This document shows, piece after piece, positions 14,817 through 22,642 of a DNA stretch of 25,842 bases (positions are counted from its first letter, which is position 1; each line of letters opens with the position of its first letter). Below the pieces are notes generated by a model that was given only the letters and a program-made list of their open reading frames with translations, ran no database searches and was not told where the DNA came from. Origin of the DNA: Proteiniphilum sp. UBA5384. Its GTDB lineage: Bacteria; Bacteroidota; Bacteroidia; Bacteroidales; Dysgonomonadaceae. The position numbers and the translations under genes were made by a program. The DNA lies in NCBI RefSeq assembly GCF_002410825.1, contig NZ_DHOS01000015.1, positions 1 to 25,842 on the forward strand. Direction: 5' to 3'.

Positions 14817-17057
14817 ATGGCAACAAACAATACAAAAACAATAAAGCAAACGCTTCCCGTACTGGGCATGTCTTGTGCATCCTGCGCCAGCAGTGCCCAA
14901 ACTATTGTACAACATGAACCGGGAGTAGTGAATGCGTCCGTCAATTTCGGTACGGGCAACCTGACTGTTGAATACCAGCCCGATATCACCGATATTTTAA
15001 AGCTGCAAAAAGCGGTGCAAGGTGTCGGTTATGACCTGTTGATTGAAGACGAGTCCACACAGCAGGAAACACTAGAAAATATCCATGCCGAGAAATTCCG
15101 GGAACTCAAAAAGAAAACCATCTGGGCAATCATACTGGCACTGCCGGTGGTCGTGATCGGCATGTTCTTTATGGATATGCCTTATGCCAACCTAATCATG
15201 TGGTTATTCGCCACTCCCGTGGTGTTCTGGCTGGGTAAGGATTTTTATGTCAACGCCTGGAATCAAGCTAAACACCGCTCCGCCAACATGGATACATTAG
15301 TCGCTTTGAGTACCGGCATCGCCTACCTCTTCAGCGTCTTCAACATGCTGTTTCCCGATTTCTGGCTCCAAAGGGGATTGCACGCCCACGTCTATTTCGA
15401 AGCAGCTGCGGTTATTATCGCCTTTATCCTGTTGGGGCGTCTGCTCGAAGAGAAAGCCAAAGGCAATACCTCCACGGCACTCAAAAAACTGATGGGATTG
15501 CAACCCAAGACTGTGGTAATCATACGATCCGACGGAACAGAAGAGCAAGTCGCCATCGACAATGTAAATGTGAACGATATCATCCTCGTCAAGCCGGGAG
15601 AAAAAATAGCGGTGGACGGTATAGTGACTTCCGGTAATTCTTACGTGGATGAGAGTATGCTTAGCGGCGAACCCGTCCCCGTATTGAAGGAGAAAGATGA
15701 AAAGGTATTTGCCGGCACCATCAACCAGAAGGGAAGCTTCCGGTTCAAGGCCGTGAAAGTGGGCAAGGAGACGATGCTTGCCCAGATCATTAAAATGGTG
15801 CAGGATGCACAGGGCAGCAAGGCTCCCGTGCAAAAACTGGTCGATAAGATTGCGGGGATTTTCGTTCCTGTAGTGATTGGCATTGCCATTCTCACGTTTA
15901 TCATCTGGGTGATTCTGGGTGGAGACAACGGTATCGTACACGGATTGCTCGCCGCCGTCACGGTGCTGGTAATCGCCTGCCCCTGCGCATTGGGATTGGC
16001 CACGCCCACCGCCATTATGGTGGGTGTGGGAAAAGGCGCCGAGAACGGTATCCTGATTAAAGATGCCGAAAGCCTCGAGCTGGCAAAGAAAGTTAATGCA
16101 GTCGTGCTGGACAAGACCGGCACCATCACCGAAGGCAGGCCGCAGGTGACCGATATCCGGTGGCTGAATGACGATGACTCCGGCAAAGATATCCTGTACA
16201 GTATCGAGAAGCAATCGGAGCATCCTTTGGCAGAAGCAGTGGTAAGACACCTGAAAGGAACCGCCGCCACAACACTGACAAGCTTCGACAGTATCACCGG
16301 AAAAGGAGCGAAAGCGGATCATAACGATGAGACCTATTTCACCGGTAACAGGAAGCTTCTGACGGAAAACAATATCTCCATCGCCAACGAACTTTTGCAA
16401 TATGCCGATGAGTGGGGCAACCAGGCGAAGACCGTCATCTGGTTTGCCGATAGCCGGCAGGCACTTTCGGTGATCGCCATCTCCGACAAAGTCAAGGAGA
16501 CCTCGATAGAAGCCATCCGGCAGATGCAGGAAATGGGCATCGAGCTCTATATGCTGACCGGCGACAATGAGGCCACGGCAAAAGCCATTGCGCAGCAGAC
16601 CGGCATCCATCATTACAAGGCGGAAGTACTGCCGCAGCACAAAGCTGAGTTTATCAAGGAACTGCAACAGCAAGGCAAGATAGTAGCGATGGTAGGCGAC
16701 GGCATCAACGACAGCACGGCGCTTGCCACTTCGGATGTGAGCATCGCCATGGGGAAAGGGAGCGACATAGCGATAGACGTTGCCAAGATGACCATCATCT
16801 CATCCGACCTCACCAAAATACCGCAGGCGATCCGGCTCTCCAGGCAGACCGTGGCAACCATCAAGCAAAACCTGTTCTGGGCATTTATCTATAACATGAT
16901 CGGTATCCCCATCGCGGCAGGCATCCTCTACCCCATCAACGGCTTTCTGCTGAATCCGATGATTGCGGGAGCAGCCATGGCATTGAGTAGCGTCAGCGTG
17001 GTAACCAATAGCCTACGACTGAAATGGAAAAATATCAATATATCAATTAAAAAATAA
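14817..17057 (+). CDS. copA: Copper-exporting P-type ATPase (P1B-1)
   Basis: A 746-residue inner-membrane pump that uses ATP to expel copper(I) from the cytoplasm. One N-terminal HMA domain (about 11-80) carries the site M18-S19-C20-A21-S22-C23. The actuator motif SGEP is at S283-G284-E285-P286; the membrane metal site CPC is C388-P389-C390; the phosphorylated aspartate is D432 in DKTGT; the P1B-specific HP is H469 in SEHPLAEA; the hinge GDGIND is 627-632. The C-terminal membrane pair has YN and MAxSSxSVVxNSLRL, the P1B-1 copper/silver pattern. The hinge continues STALATSDVS where many members have APAL, a variation of unknown weight. One base overlaps the chaperone gene. Confidence 0.96.
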   Translation: MATNNTKTIKQTLPVLGMSCASCASSAQTIVQHEPGVVNASVNFGTGNLTVEYQPDITDILKLQKAVQGVGYDLLIEDESTQQETLENIHAEKFRELKKKTIWAIILALPVVVIGMFFMDMPYANLIMWLFATPVVFWLGKDFYVNAWNQAKHRSANMDTLVALSTGIAYLFSVFNMLFPDFWLQRGLHAHVYFEAAAVIIAFILLGRLLEEKAKGNTSTALKKLMGLQPKTVVIIRSDGTEEQVAIDNVNVNDIILVKPGEKIAVDGIVTSGNSYVDESMLSGEPVPVLKEKDEKVFAGTINQKGSFRFKAVKVGKETMLAQIIKMVQDAQGSKAPVQKLVDKIAGIFVPVVIGIAILTFIIWVILGGDNGIVHGLLAAVTVLVIACPCALGLATPTAIMVGVGKGAENGILIKDAESLELAKKVNAVVLDKTGTITEGRPQVTDIRWLNDDDSGKDILYSIEKQSEHPLAEAVVRHLKGTAATTLTSFDSITGKGAKADHNDETYFTGNRKLLTENNISIANELLQYADEWGNQAKTVIWFADSRQALSVIAISDKVKETSIEAIRQMQEMGIELYMLTGDNEATAKAIAQQTGIHHYKAEVLPQHKAEFIKELQQQGKIVAMVGDGINDSTALATSDVSIAMGKGSDIAIDVAKMTIISSDLTKIPQAIRLSRQTVATIKQNLFWAFIYNMIGIPIAAGILYPINGFLLNPMIAGAAMALSSVSVVTNSLRLKWKNINISIKK

Positions 17058-17284
17058 TGAACAACATGGAAATGAAAAAATTGCAATTCAAGACAAACAT
17101 CAACTGCAGCGGATGTGTATCAAGGGTAAAACCCGGACTGGATAATGCTGCAGGCATCCGTGAATGGAATGTGGATATCGACAATCCCGATAAAATCCTG
17201 ACCGTACAATCCAATGGTATCACTGCCGACCAGATAATCGCCATCGTCCAAAGTAAAGGATTTAAGGCGGAAACGTTGGATTGA
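17057..17284 (+). CDS. Small HMA-domain copper chaperone (CopZ-like)
   Basis: A 75-residue protein that is a single heavy-metal-associated domain, with C17 and C20 in TNINCSGCVSRV and the expected pattern of strands and helices ending AIVQSKGFKAETLD. The methionine that usually precedes the CxxC is replaced by Ile-Asn (INCSGC). Its ATG overlaps the copA stop as TAATG, so the two are translationally coupled. The likely role is to carry copper(I) in the cytoplasm and hand it to the HMA domain of CopA. Binding of another soft metal cannot be excluded. Confidence 0.88.
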   Translation: MNNMEMKKLQFKTNINCSGCVSRVKPGLDNAAGIREWNVDIDNPDKILTVQSNGITADQIIAIVQSKGFKAETLD

Positions 17285-17576
17285 ACTAAGCCTATAAAAA
17301 AAGAAGACCCGTGAGCAGATCTGATGGGATGCAACACAGGTACTGTTCTTACAGACTGTCTTCAACACATCTCGGATATTTTTATCCCTGTCTTCTTCTG
17401 AACATCTGATATACTCCAAAAGAACAAAACATAAAAACTAACAGGAATGCCGACATATCAGTAGAAAAATGAACCTCTATCGATTTCTTGGCAACTAATT
17501 ACAATGGTAAAAAATACAAAACCAAATTTCATAATCTGATTTAGCTTCCCCAACCCGTTGAAAATCTTCTGTGTTA
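17285..17576 (+). other. Intergenic stretch with clustered inverted repeats after the copA-chaperone pair
   Basis: No gene was found. AAGAAGAC (17301-17308) pairs perfectly with GTCTTCTT (17390-17397). Inside this frame lie the palindrome CAGATCTG (17316-17323), AGACTGTCT, and the hairpin GGATA-TTTT-TATCC (17374-17387). The block may be a terminator region for copA, a processed 3' structure or a small RNA. Beyond 17400 it is AT-rich with no clear signal until the promoter at 17577. Confidence 0.4.
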
Positions 17577-17608
17577 CTTGGATAAAAGAAAATAAACCTG
17601 TACTTTTG
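17577..17608 (+). promoter_or_regulatory. Bacteroidota-type promoter for the His-rich protein/RND cluster
   Basis: CTTG (17577-17580), a one-mismatch -33 box, is followed after 20 bases by TACTTTTG (17601-17608), a perfect -7 box. The start codon TTG at 17626 lies 17 bases further on, so the leader is very short. This is one of the two best promoter matches in the window. Confidence 0.6.
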
Positions 17609-17625
17609 CTGCAAAACGGATTGAA

Positions 17626-18090
17626 TTGAAGAAAAAGATTGCCATATCACCCATTGTATTAGCGATATTAATCGTGTTGGTGGCGGGAGTGATACCGCAT
17701 CATCATCATGATAACGGTGCAATCTGTTTTCATGTGATAGATTGTATCGAGAATCATGGTGGGAGTGATGGTCATGACGCAGCGAACGAGGGACAGTATC
17801 CGGTTCAAAACAACCATAGCTGTCAACACGACCCCAATTGTGTTGCGGAAACAAGTTACTATACCAATCCGGATGGCAAGATAAAAATCAAAGCACCCTC
17901 ATTCGATAATGACGATAATCCGGTGCAGATCCAGTTTTGCCCGGTGTTTTATCTTGTATCCGACTTTCTGATAAATCCTGCATATAATACCTATACAAAA
18001 CCGAAACAGGGAGAATATCTGCTATTTTATACGTCTGCCGAAGTTAGCCGATTCCATGGCTTGCGTGCTCCCCCTTTCGTTCTTTCCTGA
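17626..18090 (+). CDS. His/Cys-containing envelope protein of unknown function, upstream of the RND efflux genes (possibly DUF6769)
   Basis: A 154-residue protein beginning with TTG (no ATG lies in frame nearby; TTG gives MKKKIA, a good signal-anchor start). A single hydrophobic segment covers about residues 7-23 and is followed immediately by PHHHHDNG (25-31) and four cysteines (C34, C40, C66, C72) within a His-rich stretch to about residue 75, so the exported part carries probable metal ligands. The C-terminal half shows no motif that was recognised. Small proteins of this shape sit next to copper efflux genes in Bacteroidota and some are listed as DUF6769, but this assignment is from memory and unsure. 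It might be a periplasmic copper chaperone taking the place of CusF. Confidence 0.65.
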   Translation: MKKKIAISPIVLAILIVLVAGVIPHHHHDNGAICFHVIDCIENHGGSDGHDAANEGQYPVQNNHSCQHDPNCVAETSYYTNPDGKIKIKAPSFDNDDNPVQIQFCPVFYLVSDFLINPAYNTYTKPKQGEYLLFYTSAEVSRFHGLRAPPFVLS

Positions 18091-18215
18091 ACTGCCTGCA
18101 TCTTTTAAAAATACCGGAGCGGATAGGCAGCGTGATACAATTCCATTAAATATCACATTTTACCCTCATCCAATCCTATTCTAATTTGTCTTGATTCTAT
18201 TGCAGGCTTGCCTTG

Positions 18216-18241
18216 TTGTACTATTTCCGGTACAAATTTTT
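18216..18241 (+). terminator. Terminator-like hairpin between the His-rich gene and the RND adaptor gene
   Basis: TTGTAC (18216-18221) pairs with GTACAA (18230-18235) around an 8-base loop and is followed by ATTTTT. It lies 37 bases upstream of the adaptor ATG. It may be a terminator of the preceding gene, an attenuator controlling the RND genes, or, as a dyad, an operator. Confidence 0.45.
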
Positions 18242-18277
18242 CATTCACCATAAAGCAGTCATAAAACACCATCAAAA

Positions 18278-19483
18278 ATGAAGACTTATATTATAGGCGC
18301 ATTGATCGCAATGGCCTTGCTTATTTCGGGTTGTCATGCCGGGAGTAAAAACGGATCATCTGCGGATGCGAAAGAGTCACATGAGCATCTGGATGAACAC
18401 GACCATGATCACAGTCACTCGCATGATCATGACCACGACCACTCATCCGGGGATACCGATGAAATCCACTTTTCCCGCCAACAGGCCGAAGCGGTCGACT
18501 TGGAAACAGAGGAGGTCGCTCCCGGCCCGTTCAGCTACGTGATCAAGACCAGCGGACATATCCGGGCGGCACAGGGTGACGAGGCGATTATCGCGGCGAC
18601 TTCCAACGGGATTGTCTCATTTACCAACCCTTCCCTCACCGACGGAAGTGCTGTCAAGTCCGGCCAGTCCATCGTGACGATATCCGCCAAAGACCTTTTA
18701 GAAGGAGATCCATCGGCCAAAGCCAAGATTGAGTTCGAGACGGCTGAAAAGGAATTCCAGCGGGCGGAACTGTTGGTCAAGGACCAGATTATCTCGACCA
18801 AAGAGTTTGAACAGTCCCGCCTCCGCTACGAAACCGCCAGAACGGCCTACAACGCGCAGGCGTCGAACATGACCGCCCACGGCGTGAGGGTGACCTCCCC
18901 CATCAACGGATATATCAAAAACCGGATGGTAGGGCAGGGAGAATATGTGTCGGTGGGGCAACCCATCGCGACCGTCTCCCAAAACAGGCGGCTGCAATTG
19001 CGGGCGGAACTGTCGGAATCCCATTACAAGACGCTTAAAAACATCACCTCAGCCAATTTCAAACCGGCTTACGACGATCAGGTCTATAGACTTTCCGATT
19101 TGAACGGTCGGCTATTGTCGTTCGGCAGATCAGCGGACGGACAGTCATTCTTCATTCCCGTCACTTTCGAATTCGACAACGTGGGAGACTTCCTTCCGGG
19201 TGCTTTCTCCGAAGTCTATCTGTTAGCCAATCCGCAAAACGATGTGATATCGGTGCCGATCTCATCCCTCACCGAAGAGCAGGGGCTTTATTTCGTCTAT
19301 CTGCAACTCGAAGAGGAGCATTATAAGAAACAGGAAGTCACCCCGGGTCAAAGCGATGGCACGAGGGTGCAAATCGTTTCGGGGCTGAAACCGGGCGACA
19401 AGGTGGTTACCAAAGGAGTGTATCAGGTGAAGCTGGCGGCGGTTTCGTCGGTGATGCCGGAAGGTCATACCCACAATCACTAA
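18278..19483 (+). CDS. RND efflux periplasmic adaptor (CusB/CzcB family), His-rich lipoprotein
   Basis: The membrane-fusion subunit of a tripartite heavy-metal exporter, 401 residues. The signal peptide ends in the lipobox LLISGC (C19), so it is anchored to the inner membrane. Residues 35-55 are a run of alternating His and Asp (twelve histidines), a likely metal-collecting arm. Then come the beta-barrel and lipoyl halves, the helical hairpin around FETAEKEFQRAELLVKDQII, and the second lipoyl half (RVTSPINGYIKNRMVGQGEY). The C-terminus is MPEGHTHNH, another His group. The pump gene follows 18 bases later. The exact metal, copper or zinc/cadmium/cobalt, is not fixed by the sequence; copper is favoured by the neighbours. 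Confidence 0.92.
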   Translation: MKTYIIGALIAMALLISGCHAGSKNGSSADAKESHEHLDEHDHDHSHSHDHDHDHSSGDTDEIHFSRQQAEAVDLETEEVAPGPFSYVIKTSGHIRAAQGDEAIIAATSNGIVSFTNPSLTDGSAVKSGQSIVTISAKDLLEGDPSAKAKIEFETAEKEFQRAELLVKDQIISTKEFEQSRLRYETARTAYNAQASNMTAHGVRVTSPINGYIKNRMVGQGEYVSVGQPIATVSQNRRLQLRAELSESHYKTLKNITSANFKPAYDDQVYRLSDLNGRLLSFGRSADGQSFFIPVTFEFDNVGDFLPGAFSEVYLLANPQNDVISVPISSLTEEQGLYFVYLQLEEEHYKKQEVTPGQSDGTRVQIVSGLKPGDKVVTKGVYQVKLAAVSSVMPEGHTHNH

Positions 19484-19501
19484 CCGCAAAGACGAAACGC
19501 T

Positions 19502-22500
19502 ATGCTGAATAAGATAATCAAATTTTCGTTGAACAACCGGATGGTTGTGCTGGTCGCCGCAGTTTTGCTGATGGTCGCAGGATTATATACCGCCGACAAT
19601 ATGGAAGTGGATGTGTTCCCTGATTTGAACGCGCCGACTGTTGTGGTGATGACCGAAGCGCAGGGGATGGCTCCCGAAGAGGTAGAGCGGCTGGTCACTT
19701 TCCCCATAGAAACTGCCCTGAACGGGGCGACCGACGTACGCCGTGTCCGCTCCTCTTCCACAACGGGATTCTCCATCGTATGGGTGGAATTCGACTGGGG
19801 GACCGATATTTACCTCGCACGGCAAATCGTCTCCGAAAAGCTGTCCGAAGTGAGAGACGCCCTACCCTCTTATGTCGGGAACCCCACGTTAGGCCCGCAA
19901 TCGTCCATTCTGGGCGAACTAATCACCATCGGATTGACATCCGATTCCACTTCGCTTAGGGATTTACGCACACTGGCCGACTGGACTATCCGCACACGAC
20001 TGCTGTCGATCGGCGGCGTGGCGCAGGTGACCGTCATCGGCGGCGAGATCAAGGAGTACCAGATATTGCTGAATCCCGAAAAGATGAAGCATTACGACGT
20101 CAGTCTGGACGAGGTGATCAACGTGGTGCAGGGCATGAACCAGAACGCTTCCGGAGGCGTATTGTATGAATACGGGAACGAGTATATCATCCGCGGCGTC
20201 CTTTCCACGAACCAGGTGGAAGCATTGGGAAAATCGGTGGTAAAGAGTGTGGGCGATATGCCTGTCCTGATTGAAAATATCGCCGACGTGCAAATCGGCG
20301 ACAAGGCACCCAAACTGGGGGTCGCCTCCGAAAAAGGGAAACCGGCCGTACTGGTGACGGTCACCAAACAGCCTGATATCAATACAATGGAGCTGACCGA
20401 CAAGATAGACCATGCGCTGGCCAATCTTCAACAGTCGCTTCCCGCCGACGTGAAAGTCTCTACCGACATTTACCGACAGTCCCGTTTTATAGAGAGCTCC
20501 ATCAGCAACATCCAGAAAGTGCTGTACGAAGGGGGTATTTTCGTGGTGATAATCCTGATTATCTTCCTGATGAACGTCCGTACGACCATCATCTCCGTGG
20601 TCACCATCCCCCTGTCACTGGTCGTCTCCATCCTCGTACTCAAATATATGGGGCTGACCATCAATACCATGTCATTGGGAGGTCTGGCCATCTCCATCGG
20701 GTCATTGGTAGATGATGCCATCGTGGATGTGGAGAACGTGTTCAAGCGACTGCGGGAGAACCGGCTAAAGCCGAAGGAGGAGCAGAGGAGCGTGATAGCG
20801 GTGGTGTACGATGCATCGCGAGAAGTACGTATGCCGATTTTTAATTCAACACTGATCATGATCGCCAGTTTTGTCCCGCTCTTTTTCCTCTCGGGAATGG
20901 AAGGCCGCATGCTGGTCCCGCTCGGTATCGCATTTATCGTGGCGATGATCGTCTCCACATCGGTCGCCCTCACCTTGACGCCGGTATTGTGTAGTTACTT
21001 ATTAGGGAGACCCGGGAAAAGAAGTGCCAAATCAAAGTTGAAGAGTGATGTGCCGGTGGAAAAAGAGTCTTTCGTCGCCCTGAAACTGAAATATCTCTAT
21101 GAGAAAGCTCTTAGGTGGACGCTAAACCACAGGAAATGGGTGCTTGGCGGAACCGGAGTCGTGTTGATCGTCACCCTGATCCTTTTCTTTTCGTTCGGCC
21201 GTGATTTCCTTCCGCCGTTCAACGAAGGATCGTTCACCATCAGTGTCAGCACCATGCCCGGCATATCGCTGGAAGAGTCGGATAAATTAGGAAGGATTGC
21301 CGAAGAGCTGTTACTTTCGATACCGGAAATACAAACGACAGGGCGCAAAACGGGACGTGCCGAACTGGATGAACATGCCTTGGGCGTAAACCTGTCGGAG
21401 ATAGAAGCACCGTTCATACTCGACAAGCGTTCCAAGGACGAAGTATTGGGAGAGGTAAGAGAGAAACTGAAGCTCCTTCCGGGCGTTAATATCGAAATCG
21501 GACAGCCGATCTCCCACCGTATCGACCACATGCTTTCGGGTACAAGGGCCAATATCGCCATCAAGATATTCGGTCACGACCTGAACAAGCTGTACAGCCT
21601 CGGGAATCAAGTCAAAGCATCCATCGAGGATGTCGAGGGGATTGCCGACCTGAACGTGGAACAGCAGATCGAGCGTCCGCAATTGAAGATAGAACCCAAG
21701 CGGGAACTGTTGGCCAAGTACGGGATATCCTTACCCGAATTTGCAGAGATTATCAACGTGATGCTGGCCGGCGAAGTGGTTTCTCAGGTTTACGAGGGTA
21801 ATAACTCATTCGACCTGACATTGAAAGTGAATGACGAAAGCCGCTCGACTGCCGACAGGATCAGGAACCTGATCGTGGATGCCAACGGCCGGAAAGTCCC
21901 GCTGGAAAACATTGCCGAGATCACTTCATCTACCGGTCCCAACACAATCAACCGTGAGAATGTATCCCGAAAGTTAGTCGTTTCGGCCAACGTGGCCGGT
22001 CGTGATTTACGGGGAGTCGTCAACGATATCCAGAAGAATGTCGGTGAGAAAATCACATTGCCCGAAGGCTACCATATCGAATACGGCGGACAATTTGAAA
22101 GCGAACAGGCGGCATCACGTACTTTATTAGTCACCTCCCTGTTTGCCATTATGATCATCTTCCTGCTTCTGTTTGGCCAGTTCAAAAGCATCAACCAGGC
22201 TGCCGTCGTGCTGCTGAACCTGCCATTGGCCCTGATTGGCGGAGTCTTCGCCATATTCTTCACCAGCGGTACATTAAGCATACCGGCCATTATCGGTTTC
22301 ATCTCCCTGTTCGGCATCGCCACCCGGAACGGGATGTTACTGATATCACGTTACAACGACCTGGAGCGTGAAGGCTATTCGAAGTTTGAATGTGTGATGC
22401 ATGGTTCTTTAGACCGTCTCAACCCGATATTGATGACGGCACTCTGTTCCGCGCTCGCCCTGATCCCTCTCGCTTTAGGGGGAGACCTGCCGGGTAACGA

Positions 22501-22642
22501 GATACAAAGCCCGATGGCAAAGGTTATCCTGGGCGGATTGCTCACATCCACTTTCTTGAATGGTTTTATCATTCCAATCATGTACCTGATTACTAAAAGG
22601 AAAGTGACTAAAACAGAAATTGTAAACGATGAAGAGATTTAA
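19502..22642 (+). CDS. Heavy-metal RND efflux pump (CusA/CzcA family)
   Basis: A 1046-residue inner-membrane pump, the normal size, using the proton gradient to push metal ions from the periplasm (or cytoplasm) through the adaptor to an outer-membrane channel. It shows the NNRMVVL start, VDVFPDLNAPTVVV after TM1, two large periplasmic loops, and a C-terminal GIATRNGMLLISRYNDLERE. The TM4 proton-relay stretch LVDDAIVDVEN carries D404, D405, D409 and E411. Where CusA has a methionine in the YMPSTLPGIS segment this protein has FTISVSTMPGIS, and another CusA methionine seems replaced, so it is not a classic copper(I) methionine-ladder pump. Overlaps the channel gene by 14 bases. Confidence 0.93.
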   Translation: MLNKIIKFSLNNRMVVLVAAVLLMVAGLYTADNMEVDVFPDLNAPTVVVMTEAQGMAPEEVERLVTFPIETALNGATDVRRVRSSSTTGFSIVWVEFDWGTDIYLARQIVSEKLSEVRDALPSYVGNPTLGPQSSILGELITIGLTSDSTSLRDLRTLADWTIRTRLLSIGGVAQVTVIGGEIKEYQILLNPEKMKHYDVSLDEVINVVQGMNQNASGGVLYEYGNEYIIRGVLSTNQVEALGKSVVKSVGDMPVLIENIADVQIGDKAPKLGVASEKGKPAVLVTVTKQPDINTMELTDKIDHALANLQQSLPADVKVSTDIYRQSRFIESSISNIQKVLYEGGIFVVIILIIFLMNVRTTIISVVTIPLSLVVSILVLKYMGLTINTMSLGGLAISIGSLVDDAIVDVENVFKRLRENRLKPKEEQRSVIAVVYDASREVRMPIFNSTLIMIASFVPLFFLSGMEGRMLVPLGIAFIVAMIVSTSVALTLTPVLCSYLLGRPGKRSAKSKLKSDVPVEKESFVALKLKYLYEKALRWTLNHRKWVLGGTGVVLIVTLILFFSFGRDFLPPFNEGSFTISVSTMPGISLEESDKLGRIAEELLLSIPEIQTTGRKTGRAELDEHALGVNLSEIEAPFILDKRSKDEVLGEVREKLKLLPGVNIEIGQPISHRIDHMLSGTRANIAIKIFGHDLNKLYSLGNQVKASIEDVEGIADLNVEQQIERPQLKIEPKRELLAKYGISLPEFAEIINVMLAGEVVSQVYEGNNSFDLTLKVNDESRSTADRIRNLIVDANGRKVPLENIAEITSSTGPNTINRENVSRKLVVSANVAGRDLRGVVNDIQKNVGEKITLPEGYHIEYGGQFESEQAASRTLLVTSLFAIMIIFLLLFGQFKSINQAAVVLLNLPLALIGGVFAIFFTSGTLSIPAIIGFISLFGIATRNGMLLISRYNDLEREGYSKFECVMHGSLDRLNPILMTALCSALALIPLALGGDLPGNEIQSPMAKVILGGLLTSTFLNGFIIPIMYLITKRKVTKTEIVNDEEI

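Noticed and set aside
15297..16673. Open frame of 458 codons antisense to copA
   Set aside because: It lies wholly inside copA on the opposite strand, has no recognisable domain, and its composition is that expected of a complementary shadow of a well-conserved gene.
17120..17419. Antisense frame of 99 codons over the end of the chaperone gene
   Set aside because: Half of it is the complement of the chaperone; the rest covers the palindromic spacer and shows no family features.
20470..21564. Several antisense frames of 150-170 codons inside the RND pump gene
   Set aside because: They mirror the pump's codons, have no promoter or start signals and match no family.
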